Source of the DNA: Clostridiaceae bacterium
Lineage (GTDB): Bacteria; Bacillota; Clostridia; Saccharofermentanales; Fastidiosipilaceae
Assembly: GCA_012514965.1 (NCBI GenBank)
Contig: JAAYZH010000359.1
Location: 1-12,076 of the forward strand
Direction: 5' to 3'
Length of the DNA stretch: 12,076 nt
Numbering within the stretch: position 1 is the stretch's first letter; every line of letters begins with the position of its first letter. Both the position numbers and the translations under genes were made by a program. This document shows positions 1-7,484 of the stretch, in pieces. The notes beneath the pieces were generated by a model. The model worked only from the letters and a program-made list of their open reading frames with translations, had not been told where the DNA came from and made no database searches.

Positions 1-121
1 CCACTGAAAAAGTCCAGTTAAACATGACAACTTTGAGGGTGGAAGTGGCAACTTTCGCTGGTATTCGTGCGGTGGAGACGTACAGCGGCAAATGTTGCCA
101 CTCGAGCGACTTTTTCAGTGG
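1..121. mobile_element. 121-bp element with 14-bp inverted terminal repeats (MITE-like or IS-end remnant)
   Basis: Bases 1-14 (CCACTGAAAAAGTC) are the exact reverse complement of 108-121. A second inverted pair lies inside: AGTGGCAAC at 44-52 against GTTGCCACT at 94-102, with CGCTG (56-60) and CAGCG (83-87) further in. The whole segment can therefore fold into one long imperfect hairpin. It has no transposase and only short open stretches. This structure is what a non-autonomous miniature element, or the fused ends of an insertion sequence, would look like. The ends remind me of IS1182-type termini, but that is from memory. A target-site duplication cannot be judged because the window begins exactly at the left end. 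Confidence 0.55.
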
Positions 122-171
122 CTTCGCTGCCAGCTCCGATAAACGTCAAATTTGTCCACTCGGCTGCGAAG
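122..171. repeat. Imperfect hairpin enclosing the core of a dispersed repeat
   Basis: CTTCGCTGCC at 122-131 pairs with GGCTGCGAAG at 162-171 with one mismatch. Between the arms lies a 25-bp core (136-160) found again at 10039-10063. The hairpin abuts the inverted-repeat element on its left and lies just past the end of the crtO-like gene. No T-run follows the hairpin on the minus strand, so it is not a convincing intrinsic terminator for the leftward operon. Confidence 0.5.
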
Positions 172-205
172 TAACAGTGGAGTAGCCCACCGCCGCCCTC
201 AAACC
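136..205 (+). repeat. Dispersed intergenic repeat, copy 1
   Basis: The 25-bp core at 136-160 (starting CCGATAAACGTCAAATTTGT) is identical to 10039-10063. About 30 bp beyond the core, both copies carry a similar C-rich block, CGCCGCCCTCA at 191-201 here and CGCCGCCTTCA at 10095-10105 there. This suggests diverged copies of a unit about 70 bp long. A small tandem duplication (CCGCCCTCAA at 193-202 and 204-213) runs into the stop codon of the crtO-like gene. Confidence 0.6.
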
Positions 206-209
206 GCCC

Positions 210-698
210 TCAACCTCTCATCAAACCAAGTAAGCGGCGCACCCGCGGCCGGTTGTAGCGTTGCGCGATGATGCAGGGCATGTTTACAGCGAGAGCGTAG
301 ACCAGCATCATCCAGATGACAGATGGCGGGGTGAAGAAGCCGAACACCCAAAACGGCAAAATGGCCAGCCAGTGTGTGAGCTCCGCTCGCCCCGATTCGA
401 GTAAAAACAGCTCAAGATGGTCGGGTTTCAGGCTCGCCAGACGTTTTTTGCGGAAACCGTTTTTGTTCCACACCATACCGGCATCAGGTAAATAGTTTTT
501 CCAGGCTCTCACATGAAAAACGCGCTCGTAGAAGGTGCCGCCGCGCTCGAATTTATACTCACGAAACAAAACATTCTCTGGTCCGAAAAAACGCAAGGGT
601 AAGAGCAGACAGAGTCTGGACACACCGAGCTGCAATATCGCCCAAAGAACAAAGCAAAGAATAAATGTAGGGAGGTCAGGGAGGAAGATGACTCTCAT
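210..698 (-). CDS. crtO: CrtO-like glycosyl-4,4'-diaponeurosporenoate acyltransferase
   Basis: This 162-residue membrane protein closely resembles staphylococcal CrtO (about 165 residues), the last enzyme of staphyloxanthin synthesis. CrtO transfers a fatty acyl chain to the glucose of the carotenoid glucosyl ester. Visible matches are an N-terminal hydrophobic helix (about 10-34), HVRAWK (62-67), RAELTHWLAILP (104-115), a second hydrophobic stretch (about 112-145) and the terminal QRYNRPR (146-152). The ATG overlaps the stop of the crtQ-like gene by 4 bp, so translation is probably coupled. The length matches the family, so the gene is intact although it ends against repeat DNA. The acyl acceptor here is inferred from CrtO and could differ. 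This CrtO should not be confused with the carotenoid ketolase of the same name. Confidence 0.85.
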   Translation of the reverse strand: MRVIFLPDLPTFILCFVLWAILQLGVSRLCLLLPLRFFGPENVLFREYKFERGGTFYERVFHVRAWKNYLPDAGMVWNKNGFRKKRLASLKPDHLELFLLESGRAELTHWLAILPFWVFGFFTPPSVIWMMLVYALAVNMPCIIAQRYNRPRVRRLLGLMRG

Positions 699-1810
699 GC
701 CTTGTCCCCCGGCCTGATGGCGCGGCCTTTCCAGGTAACATTGAGGCCTAGAAGCTTTTTGGCCACGGAAACAAAAAATACGCCCACTAGAAAAAGAAGG
801 GGCAGTGGATAGAAGACTACTGCCCAGGCGCGAAACTGCCCGATGCGTTTGCTATGCTCCGATAGGATCGTGAGCCAGATAAGGTAGAGAAGAAAGTAGA
901 ATAAGATCCATAAAGCGTCGCCCTTTACGAAGGCAAGAACGAGTTGCAGAGGTACCGAGCACAGCGAAGAGATCCAGAGGAATACCGGCAAAAAGAGGGA
1001 GAGAGGCGTTTTGGCCGCACCGGCGGCCTGGTTCTTGAGCCAGCCCTGGAGCAGACTGCGCGGCCCTTCGGCGTACATGCGGAAACGAATGTCAGTGTCG
1101 CCGACATAGAGGCTGTGCGGCAGTCCGGCCAGACTGAGACGCTTGCCAAGTGCCACGTCCTCGATGATGTTGCCGCGCACACTTGCGTGCCCGTCGATCG
1201 CGCGGTAATCTGTCTGCGCGATCAGGATCAGCGGCCCATACAGGCCGAGCGTGCGCCCTCGCAGGCTGGCGGTTCCGTTGGCGGCGATTTGTACGAGATT
1301 GAAGAATAGCGAAAACTGTTCGTAGGTTTTCTCTGCGGTGTGGAAGGGCTGAACGGACATAGTGCAAGCTGTCTCGGTATGGGCTTGCAGAAGCCTGCTC
1401 AGTGCATCGCGCCCCAGACGCACATCTGCGTCCAGGAAGAGCATCAGCTCACCTTGGGCCGCCAGCGCGCCGTTGTGGCAGGCCCAGCTTTTGCCCAGCC
1501 AGCCCTCAGGCTTGTAGGACAAGGTAATTACCCGGATGCCAAAGCTTGCGGCAATGTGCGCAGTCTCATCTTCGGAGGCGTCGTCGACACAGATAATCTC
1601 CAGAGGGGTGTGGGTCTGGTCCAGCAAATCCTGCAAGACCAAGGGTAGATTGTGCGCCTCGTTGCGAGCGGGGATGATCACAGAGACCGTCGGCAGATGT
1701 GCGGTCTGTACACGCCGCAAAGCCGGCAAACCGGGTATTCGATAGAACAAGAACACCGCGGACACGAAACCCAGGAAGATAATCGCAAGTGTCAGCACAA
1801 TGTGAATCAT
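695..1810 (-). CDS. crtQ: CrtQ-like family 2 glycosyltransferase (4,4'-diaponeurosporenoate glycosyltransferase type)
   Basis: This 371-residue membrane-anchored GT2 enzyme is most like staphylococcal CrtQ, which glucosylates the carboxyl group of diaponeurosporenoate. It has an N-terminal transmembrane helix (about 2-22), VSVIIPARNE (42-51), VDDAS (75-79), the CrtQ-like GWLGKSWACHNG (103-114), a metal-binding D127-A-D129, SVQPFHTAEKTYEQF (152-166), the base-containing E217-D218, and LLQGW (253-257), followed by three or so C-terminal membrane helices. It shares its start with the stop of the upstream flavoenzyme (ATGA) and overlaps crtO the same way. Next to CrtO it predicts a glycosylated and then acylated polyene acid in the membrane. 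The sugar and aglycone are not shown by the sequence. Confidence 0.85.
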   Translation of the reverse strand: MIHIVLTLAIIFLGFVSAVFLFYRIPGLPALRRVQTAHLPTVSVIIPARNEAHNLPLVLQDLLDQTHTPLEIICVDDASEDETAHIAASFGIRVITLSYKPEGWLGKSWACHNGALAAQGELMLFLDADVRLGRDALSRLLQAHTETACTMSVQPFHTAEKTYEQFSLFFNLVQIAANGTASLRGRTLGLYGPLILIAQTDYRAIDGHASVRGNIIEDVALGKRLSLAGLPHSLYVGDTDIRFRMYAEGPRSLLQGWLKNQAAGAAKTPLSLFLPVFLWISSLCSVPLQLVLAFVKGDALWILFYFLLYLIWLTILSEHSKRIGQFRAWAVVFYPLPLLFLVGVFFVSVAKKLLGLNVTWKGRAIRPGDKA

Positions 1811-3387
1811 GAGCGTTTCCCCTTGAAATCCTTCTTCACGGCGTCAGCCGCGAGTTTGCCGGTCAAAATCGAAACAGGCATGCCGGAGGGACTGAAACTC
1901 CACTGGCCGCACTGGTAGACGTCATCGAAAGGTGTACGAATCGAACGGGCGATTTTCCTGAACCTGCTTTCGGAGGGCATCGCACCGCTGCCAAAGGCCC
2001 AGCCTGTGATGGCTCCGTCACTATTCCCGCTCTCACGGGCCAGAGTGAAGGGTGTCGAACACAACGAAAACTGGATATGATCAAGCAAGCCGGGATAGAG
2101 CGAACGGTCCAGTACTTCCGCCATCTTAGCGCTCGCAAAACTTTTGAATTCGCCATAACGTTCAGCGTTCGTAAAGAAGCGCACAAGTTCGTAATCCAGT
2201 AATGTGCTGATGATCAGACCGGACCTGCCCTCCGGAGCGAGCGAAGAGTCACGTAACACCGGAATGGAAATCTCATAGGTAGTGTAGGCGAGATACTGGG
2301 CCAGCCACTCCAGAAGAGCGTCCGTACCATCCACCGCCGCTTGCTGCCAGCTCGGCAATGTGTGCAGACCGGCCACCGCAGGGGTGTAGAAAGTATGCGC
2401 GGTGGAGTGTTTGGCGAAGTAGTCTTTCTCCAGATCCGACGCGAGATAGAGCGTCAGGACCGAGTCTCCGCCGCGGCCCTGTTCGACCAGCGCACGCTGC
2501 TTCGTGATCTTCGAAGATTCCTGCCCGCTGGCTCTGGCATAGAGTGCCTTCTGATCCGCCGCCCAGATCAGCTTACGGTAGCGCAGGGTCTCCTGATCTG
2601 CCAGGCGTACCTCATGTTTGGCCAGATCGACCGCGGTTACCGGCGATTCGGTGCGGATTTCTCCGCCATTCAAGCGGATATAGTCAGCGACTTGTTCGGC
2701 CAAAACAGACGTTCCGCCCATGGGGTAGGAATAATCCAGGTAGAGGCCAAAATAGCTTAAGGCAAAGAAAGCAGGTGTATTCTTGAAAAAGTGTTGCGCG
2801 ATCAAATCAATCAGGGCCCGATTCGCAGTAAAACGCATCAGGTAGGTATTGATCGGCTCGTTGAGCCGTTCAGCTTTGCGGATGTTTACCTGGTATTTCA
2901 GGAACCAGGGCAGCAGGGTGTTACGCAGATATTCCGGGTCTTTGAGATTATCCAGAAATAGCGGATTCTCTATGCCATATAGGACATCCATGTAGCCCAT
3001 GACCTTTTCGATTTCCGTGATGATTGCGTCGATATCTGCCGCGCTGTCGGGGAAAACGGTCTTGAGCATGGCAGCGTATTCAGCCAGGCTGTCTCGTGAG
3101 CGGAGCCGGACCTGCTCTTCACCGATCCCGATCATGACCGGATTCTGCGCGAATTCTACTTCAATTCCCAGACTCTTGAGCATGGGCAAAACTATGCCCG
3201 AATTCTCGACTGCGCGAAGGCCCGCGTCGAAGGCAAAGCCATCCTGCCAGAAAGTGTTGACCAGGCCGCCGATCTTGCTGCTTCTTTCGCAAAGCAGTGT
3301 GCGATACCCCTCACGGCAGAGATAGGCCGCAGCCGTCAAGCCAGCCATTCCGCCACCCACGATAATTGCGTCATATCCTTTCTTCAT
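1807..3387 (-). CDS. CrtI/CrtN/CrtP-superfamily FAD-dependent desaturase or oxidoreductase
   Basis: This is a 526-residue flavoprotein of the phytoene/diapophytoene desaturase and carotenoid isomerase superfamily. The N-terminal Rossmann motif is GGGMAG (11-16), with E34 positioned to bind the FAD ribose and an IGG turn following. The C-terminal FAD motif runs CGQWSFSPSGMPVSI (about residues 487-501) and leads into the last helix. Length is typical. It cannot be assigned as CrtN (desaturation) or CrtP (terminal oxidation to the acid) from sequence. Position beside crtQ and crtO suggests that it prepares the polyene that those enzymes decorate. The start ATG overlaps the preceding stop by 4 bp. 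It is clearly divergent from the flavoenzyme upstream, so the two are not a recent duplication. Confidence 0.75.
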   Translation of the reverse strand: MKKGYDAIIVGGGMAGLTAAAYLCREGYRTLLCERSSKIGGLVNTFWQDGFAFDAGLRAVENSGIVLPMLKSLGIEVEFAQNPVMIGIGEEQVRLRSRDSLAEYAAMLKTVFPDSAADIDAIITEIEKVMGYMDVLYGIENPLFLDNLKDPEYLRNTLLPWFLKYQVNIRKAERLNEPINTYLMRFTANRALIDLIAQHFFKNTPAFFALSYFGLYLDYSYPMGGTSVLAEQVADYIRLNGGEIRTESPVTAVDLAKHEVRLADQETLRYRKLIWAADQKALYARASGQESSKITKQRALVEQGRGGDSVLTLYLASDLEKDYFAKHSTAHTFYTPAVAGLHTLPSWQQAAVDGTDALLEWLAQYLAYTTYEISIPVLRDSSLAPEGRSGLIISTLLDYELVRFFTNAERYGEFKSFASAKMAEVLDRSLYPGLLDHIQFSLCSTPFTLARESGNSDGAITGWAFGSGAMPSESRFRKIARSIRTPFDDVYQCGQWSFSPSGMPVSILTGKLAADAVKKDFKGKRS

Positions 3388-5228
3388 GCATCTCCCCCTG
3401 TGATGTATGAAACGATGTCCCGAATCGCGACGGGTCGCTTGTCATCGCAGCCTTGTATACAGCGATCTTCGCAATGTTCGAGCTGATCCCCGGCGACAGG
3501 TGCCTGCTCCCAGGCTTTGCGTGCGCCGACGAAGTTTCCTACGGCCACACGGCGCATAATCCCCCGGATATCAGTCTCCGTGCCTTCGCTACAGGCTGGG
3601 TGTTCACAAAGACGGCATCGCATGGCTTCCTTCATGATGTGCTTCTGTGGTTCGGGCACATCGGCGTAGAGCCTGTCTGCCGTGAAAGGCTTCTCGACCA
3701 GTCGGACAAAATCCGGCCTGCCTCTACGGTAGACATATTGTTCGCGCCCAAGCTTCTTGAGGAGCGCGTTGGCCGCGGATATCCCCGAAGTCGTCACGGT
3801 AGGCGTGCCTGTCCCCATCACGGTCGACTCCCCGCAACAGTACAAATTGTCCCATTCCGTGCGGGTATGCAAGCGCTTAAACATGTGCTGCCCCAGCATC
3901 TGCTTGGGCCCTGCTACCGCACCGCCGTTCTTCATGGTGTAGCGCTCGATGGTGCGGGGAGAGGCCAGTTCGCTAGAGCGAATGTGTTGCCTGAAGCCCG
4001 GAAAACGCTTCTCTAGCACGGCGATCACCCGCTCGGTTTCTTCTTGTTTCTTTGCGAGATAGGCCGCCTCGTCAGCCTGCGGCCAGTCTGCGAACGACGG
4101 TCCGATCGCGATGACCGTATGTTCATCCTCACCGCAGAGCGTCCGATCGTCGATACTTAGGATGTAGGCGGTGATTTCGCTCTCATCCAAAGTGTCGGGG
4201 TTGCCGACCAGCATCTCAATCGGAGCCGTGTCGAGTGGAATCACGTCCTTATCCACTACGGTGTACAGTACCACGCTGGGGTAGGTGGGGACCTGTTTCG
4301 CAGCCCAGTTGCGACGTTCGCGCAGGCTCTGCGAGGTGGGGATCAGCTTGGCGTAGAGATTCCAGACCGTACCCAAATAAATCAGGTCACGCGCGAACAG
4401 GCTGCGACCGTCGTCCAGACGCACGCCTGCAGGCTTCTTGCCCTCGAAGAGAATTTCTACAGCCTCGCTTTCGAGGAACATGTCGCCGCCGTTCTCTTCG
4501 ATCGCCTTCTCCAGTTTGCCCGGCAAGAAGAGTGTCGAACCTGCCGGATAATAGCTGCCGCCGACGTGGTTGTCGACAAACATGACTGCCGCCAGCACCG
4601 CGGGCGCTTCCTCAACCGTTGCATAGCAGTAAGTAGATGTGAGCTTGTCGAAGAAGTTGAAAATCTCCGGGTCTCGGAAATACTTTCTCAGGAGTGTTTT
4701 AGCGCTCATGTTCAGGTAACTTAAGAAGCGAGCATACGAGCCGGGATGCTGCTTCATGCTCCGCATCGCCAGCTTGGGATCGGTCTCATCAGCTGTAGTG
4801 TAACTTGGATTGTCTACCATGACATCGTGGTACATTCGCTGCATGTCGCTGTAGAAGCGGTGGATGTTTTTCTTTTCTTTAGGGAATAGCTCGGACAGCT
4901 CATCTGCAAAACGGTCCACATCGGGCCAAAACCGTATCCTTCTGCCCTGATAATTGACGCAGTACAGCAGGTCATGACGAATCATGTCGATCGGCTCCTC
5001 CAGGCAATTGAAGACGAAGCGGTGGGCATTGAAGCCCTTTTCGCCGAAACCATAGAGCATGGCTGAGCCTTGGTCGAAGGTTACTTGCCCGCGCTTAAAT
5101 ACACCGCAGGACCCTCCCGGATTGTAACTTTTCTCGATAACAGCGATTCTGAGTCCGCTTTTGGCCAGGAGACTGGCGGCAGTAAGACCTGCCAAGCCAC
5201 CGCCAATGATAATGGCATCGTACTTCAA
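3384..5228 (-). CDS. Desaturase-type flavoenzyme with C-terminal DPD/GltD-like cysteine (Fe-S) module
   Basis: This 614-residue protein is about 100 residues longer than usual CrtI/CrtN proteins. Residues 1 to about 515 are the flavoenzyme: GGGLAG (9-14), E33 for FAD ribose, and a C-terminal FAD motif around GTGTPTVTTSGISAANAL. Residues 536-614 form a separate domain with cysteines at 538, 541, 546, 586, 590 and 594. Its pattern (EAMRCRLCEHPAC, then DIRGIMRRVAVGNFVGARK, then CEDRCIQGC and PVAIRDI) follows the Fe-S linker domain found N-terminally in dihydropyrimidine dehydrogenase and GltD. Two of the usual eight cysteines are not kept, T550 replacing one. The start is TTG, chosen because GGAGGTG lies 5 nt upstream at 5234-5240. 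The gap to the tspO-like gene is 21 bp. An electron-transfer role for the tail is inference, as is whether the substrate is a carotenoid. Confidence 0.75.
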   Translation of the reverse strand: MKYDAIIIGGGLAGLTAASLLAKSGLRIAVIEKSYNPGGSCGVFKRGQVTFDQGSAMLYGFGEKGFNAHRFVFNCLEEPIDMIRHDLLYCVNYQGRRIRFWPDVDRFADELSELFPKEKKNIHRFYSDMQRMYHDVMVDNPSYTTADETDPKLAMRSMKQHPGSYARFLSYLNMSAKTLLRKYFRDPEIFNFFDKLTSTYCYATVEEAPAVLAAVMFVDNHVGGSYYPAGSTLFLPGKLEKAIEENGGDMFLESEAVEILFEGKKPAGVRLDDGRSLFARDLIYLGTVWNLYAKLIPTSQSLRERRNWAAKQVPTYPSVVLYTVVDKDVIPLDTAPIEMLVGNPDTLDESEITAYILSIDDRTLCGEDEHTVIAIGPSFADWPQADEAAYLAKKQEETERVIAVLEKRFPGFRQHIRSSELASPRTIERYTMKNGGAVAGPKQMLGQHMFKRLHTRTEWDNLYCCGESTVMGTGTPTVTTSGISAANALLKKLGREQYVYRRGRPDFVRLVEKPFTADRLYADVPEPQKHIMKEAMRCRLCEHPACSEGTETDIRGIMRRVAVGNFVGARKAWEQAPVAGDQLEHCEDRCIQGCDDKRPVAIRDIVSYITGGDA

Positions 5229-5233
5229 GAAAA

Positions 5234-5240
5234 CACCTCC
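5234..5240 (-). promoter_or_regulatory. Shine-Dalgarno GGAGGTG fixing a TTG start
   Basis: GGAGGTG on the minus strand sits 5 nt before TTG at 5226-5228. This supports the TTG as start of the Fe-S-tailed flavoenzyme. The conserved Rossmann motif begins only a few residues later, so a later start would damage the fold. Confidence 0.75.
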
Positions 5241-5249
5241 AAAAACAAA

Positions 5250-6053
5250 CTATTTCGTCCGGCTCTGGCGATTCCCCTGCAACAGGATCAAGCCGTCGAC
5301 TGCGACGAAAAGCCCCAGGCAAACGCCGACTGTAATAATCACATCCGGATAGGCCCCCGCAAAGCCTTCAACGGTAACGTGTTTGAGCATGATGCCGGCA
5401 TAGGCCCAGATCAGGACCAGACCATAGGCAAAATCCCTGAGCCGCAGCGCGGTAACCGAACCGATCAAAGCACCTACCACCAAAATGATGATGGTCCAAG
5501 TCGATTCAGGTATGCCAAAACCATCCCACTTCAAATCAACGAGGAGGGTTGTCGCGTTCGCAATCGTCGCTACAGTGATCCAGCCGAAATACACACTGAA
5601 CGGCAGCCGTACGAAGAGACGTTCCCGTCCGGTGAGATCGCTCGCGTGGATCGCCGTGGCAATGTACATTAAACCGAAGAGCAAAATCAGCATCAGAATC
5701 ATAGATAGCAGGATGAGTCTGTAGTGCCAGGCGAAAATCCAGGCGGAATTTGCCAGCGATGTCAGGGCGAACATACGGCCGACCTTCAGAAGCAGCGCGT
5801 CATTGCCCAGCTCCATAGTACGGAAGAACCCCAGCTGGTAGAGCGTGTGGCCCGCAAGCAGGACATAAATCACCCCCCAGATTGCGAAGGTGAGGCCGGC
5901 GGGTGCGAAGAGGTTCGGATACGAATCAGAGACGTCACCCGTGCCCAGCCCATTGATAGGCAGAATATTAGCCAAAGCGTTGACAGTGATCATGGCCGCG
6001 AAGGTCAGCAGGACGAGAACTTTGATTAAGCGTGCGCTCGGTTCTTGGGTCAT
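5250..6053 (-). CDS. TspO/MBR-type tryptophan-rich membrane protein (long form)
   Basis: This 267-residue integral membrane protein has about eight hydrophobic segments (roughly 9-30, 54-75, 96-112, 113-135, 152-174, 184-205, 208-225, 237-258). Motifs typical of the tryptophan-rich sensory protein group include LFAPAGLTFAIWGVIYV (48-64), NSAWIFAWHY (102-111), PFSVYFGWITVATIANAT (151-168) and WAYAGI (216-221). It is longer than the classical TspO of about 160 residues and resembles the extended bacterial relatives. Classical TspO binds tetrapyrroles and, in Rhodobacter, affects pigment-gene expression under changing oxygen and light. Lying between uvsE (17-bp gap, AAGGAAG ribosome site at 6062-6068) and the carotenoid-type genes (21-bp gap), it is probably co-expressed with them. 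A direct role in pigment formation is inference. Confidence 0.75.
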   Translation of the reverse strand: MTQEPSARLIKVLVLLTFAAMITVNALANILPINGLGTGDVSDSYPNLFAPAGLTFAIWGVIYVLLAGHTLYQLGFFRTMELGNDALLLKVGRMFALTSLANSAWIFAWHYRLILLSMILMLILLFGLMYIATAIHASDLTGRERLFVRLPFSVYFGWITVATIANATTLLVDLKWDGFGIPESTWTIIILVVGALIGSVTALRLRDFAYGLVLIWAYAGIMLKHVTVEGFAGAYPDVIITVGVCLGLFVAVDGLILLQGNRQSRTK

Positions 6054-6070
6054 CGTGAAATCTTCCTTGC

Positions 6071-7324
6071 TTACATGTAGAAATAATAGCTGTGCAGCAG
6101 GTACTCCTCTTCGTATTTCCCGGCTAGCCGCAAGAGCTGTCTCTTGAGGGCCGGGAGCTCCGTATCACCTTCCGTGTATTGGGTATAGGAGGCCAGGAAA
6201 CGCCGTTTCTCCGCTTCCGTTGCCTGATCCTTGAAGTAGCCCCAGACATGCTGGGCGGCATTGGCTGCGTGCCCTCTCACCAGCGGCAAGCTGTACGCGT
6301 ATTCGACCAGGGCGTACATGGCCAAAGCAGGGTAATTCTGCTTGTCCTTGAGCAGGTCGCGGATCTCCTGATAGATCTGCGGAGATTTCTCAAGCACACC
6401 GTACTTATAGCGCGCCCACTCGCTCTCCAGAGCCTTCATGCCGCGCTCGACGGTGGCATTGTGACACTTGAGGGCAGATATGTTCTTGTCCTTGACCTCG
6501 AGCATAATGTCGATCGTCTGATCCGGCAGCTGGTGGTAGAAGTCTAGGAAAGCGGGCAGATGTATCGTCTCCGAATGGGCGCCGGTCGACTTCGCGGGAT
6601 TCTGCTGGGAATAGTGGATCTTCTGACGACCGTCAAGGGCGCCCCAGGTGGAGGCGGCTTCTGCAATCCAGTCCGCGTCTGTGCGGCCCGGATCGGCAGG
6701 ATTCGTCTCATTGTGAAGGTTATCATAGACGACCGGAATGCCGGCCAAAGCAGCAGTCTCCAGCACGTCTTCAATGTGGAAGAGTGAACCGTCATTCTCG
6801 AGGATCAAGCGCTGCTTCACCGCGTCACTTAGCTTGGCGAAGCGCTCGACGAAACGTTGCTTAGCCGTAGCTTTATCCCCGTAAACGCCGCCTAGATGAA
6901 GAACGATCTTGTGCGTCGAATCAAGCCCAAAGGCGTCGAGGATACGCGCATGGTAATCGAGGTCCAGCACCGCCCGGGCAGCAACGTCTTCTATGGGAGA
7001 ATTGAGGACAGTATACTGGCCAGGATGTAGGGAAACTCGCATGTCACCGTGACGAATCTTCTCACCGATTGAGGCCAAGCGTTCGCTGAAGCGGTCTGCC
7101 CAGGGCAGTTCAAGCGCGACACTCGAACCAAAAGGAATAAGATCAGATGAGATACGGTATAGCCTGATGCCGTTGCGGAGGTTGTAATCGACCATGGTCT
7201 CGAGCGCGTTCAAATTGTGAGCAATTAAGTCATACAGACGCTCTTCCGTGGCGTTCTTCAAGGTGCAGCTCTTGATCTCACTGCCGGGCAGGGCAACTGC
7301 CAGACAAGCATAGCCAATACTCAT
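6071..7324 (-). CDS. uvsE: UV DNA-damage endonuclease UvsE with C-terminal DUF1722-like domain
   Basis: This 417-residue protein is an endonuclease that nicks 5' of UV photoproducts to start alternative excision repair. The TIM-barrel part (1 to about 300) carries the metal-site residues of the family: H100 in HPGQY, H143 in VLHLGG, E176 in LENDGS, D201 and H204 in YDNLHN, H237 in KIHYSQQN and E276 in MLEVKDK. The position of the family's other histidine ligand (H69 in the Thermus enzyme) reads FGSS here, which I recall as normal in clostridial homologs. Residues about 325-417 (NAAQHVWGYFK, AEKRRFL, ALKRQLL) resemble DUF1722 (YbgA-type). The start is ATG with AAAGGAGG 5 nt upstream (7330-7337). 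It heads the leftward operon, and no LexA box was seen upstream. Confidence 0.9.
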   Translation of the reverse strand: MSIGYACLAVALPGSEIKSCTLKNATEERLYDLIAHNLNALETMVDYNLRNGIRLYRISSDLIPFGSSVALELPWADRFSERLASIGEKIRHGDMRVSLHPGQYTVLNSPIEDVAARAVLDLDYHARILDAFGLDSTHKIVLHLGGVYGDKATAKQRFVERFAKLSDAVKQRLILENDGSLFHIEDVLETAALAGIPVVYDNLHNETNPADPGRTDADWIAEAASTWGALDGRQKIHYSQQNPAKSTGAHSETIHLPAFLDFYHQLPDQTIDIMLEVKDKNISALKCHNATVERGMKALESEWARYKYGVLEKSPQIYQEIRDLLKDKQNYPALAMYALVEYAYSLPLVRGHAANAAQHVWGYFKDQATEAEKRRFLASYTQYTEGDTELPALKRQLLRLAGKYEEEYLLHSYYFYM

Positions 7325-7396
7325 GGTCTCCTCCTTTCAGCAATCGCGTGGACTCTGACGGCTTCGACGACTTTGCATGTGCCAAGTCCTGAGTAA

Positions 7397-7425
7397 AGTT
7401 TAGCCCATTCGCTTGAGCTTGACCA
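7397..7425 (-). promoter_or_regulatory. Possible promoter of the uvsE-tspO-crt operon
   Basis: On the minus strand TGGTCA (7420-7425) and TAAACT (7397-7402) are separated by 17 bp. Each matches four of six consensus bases. They lie about 75 bp before the uvsE start, downstream of the vanZ terminator-like hairpin. The match is weak. An alternative with a better -35 (TTGGCA further upstream) lacks a fitting -10. Confidence 0.3.
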
Positions 7426-7484
7426 TGGAAAATGTAGAGCTAGCCTAAATTGCCAATCCTACATGATCCATTGCCGTTCAGCAG

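Noticed and set aside
122..171. Hairpin beyond the crtO-like gene as terminator of the leftward operon
   Set aside because: On the minus strand it is followed by CCACTGAAAAAG, not by a T-run.
3453..4016. A 187-codon open frame on the plus strand within the Fe-S-tailed flavoenzyme gene
   Set aside because: It is opposite a clearly conserved flavoprotein, its peptide is low in recognisable structure, and it has no ribosome site or promoter.
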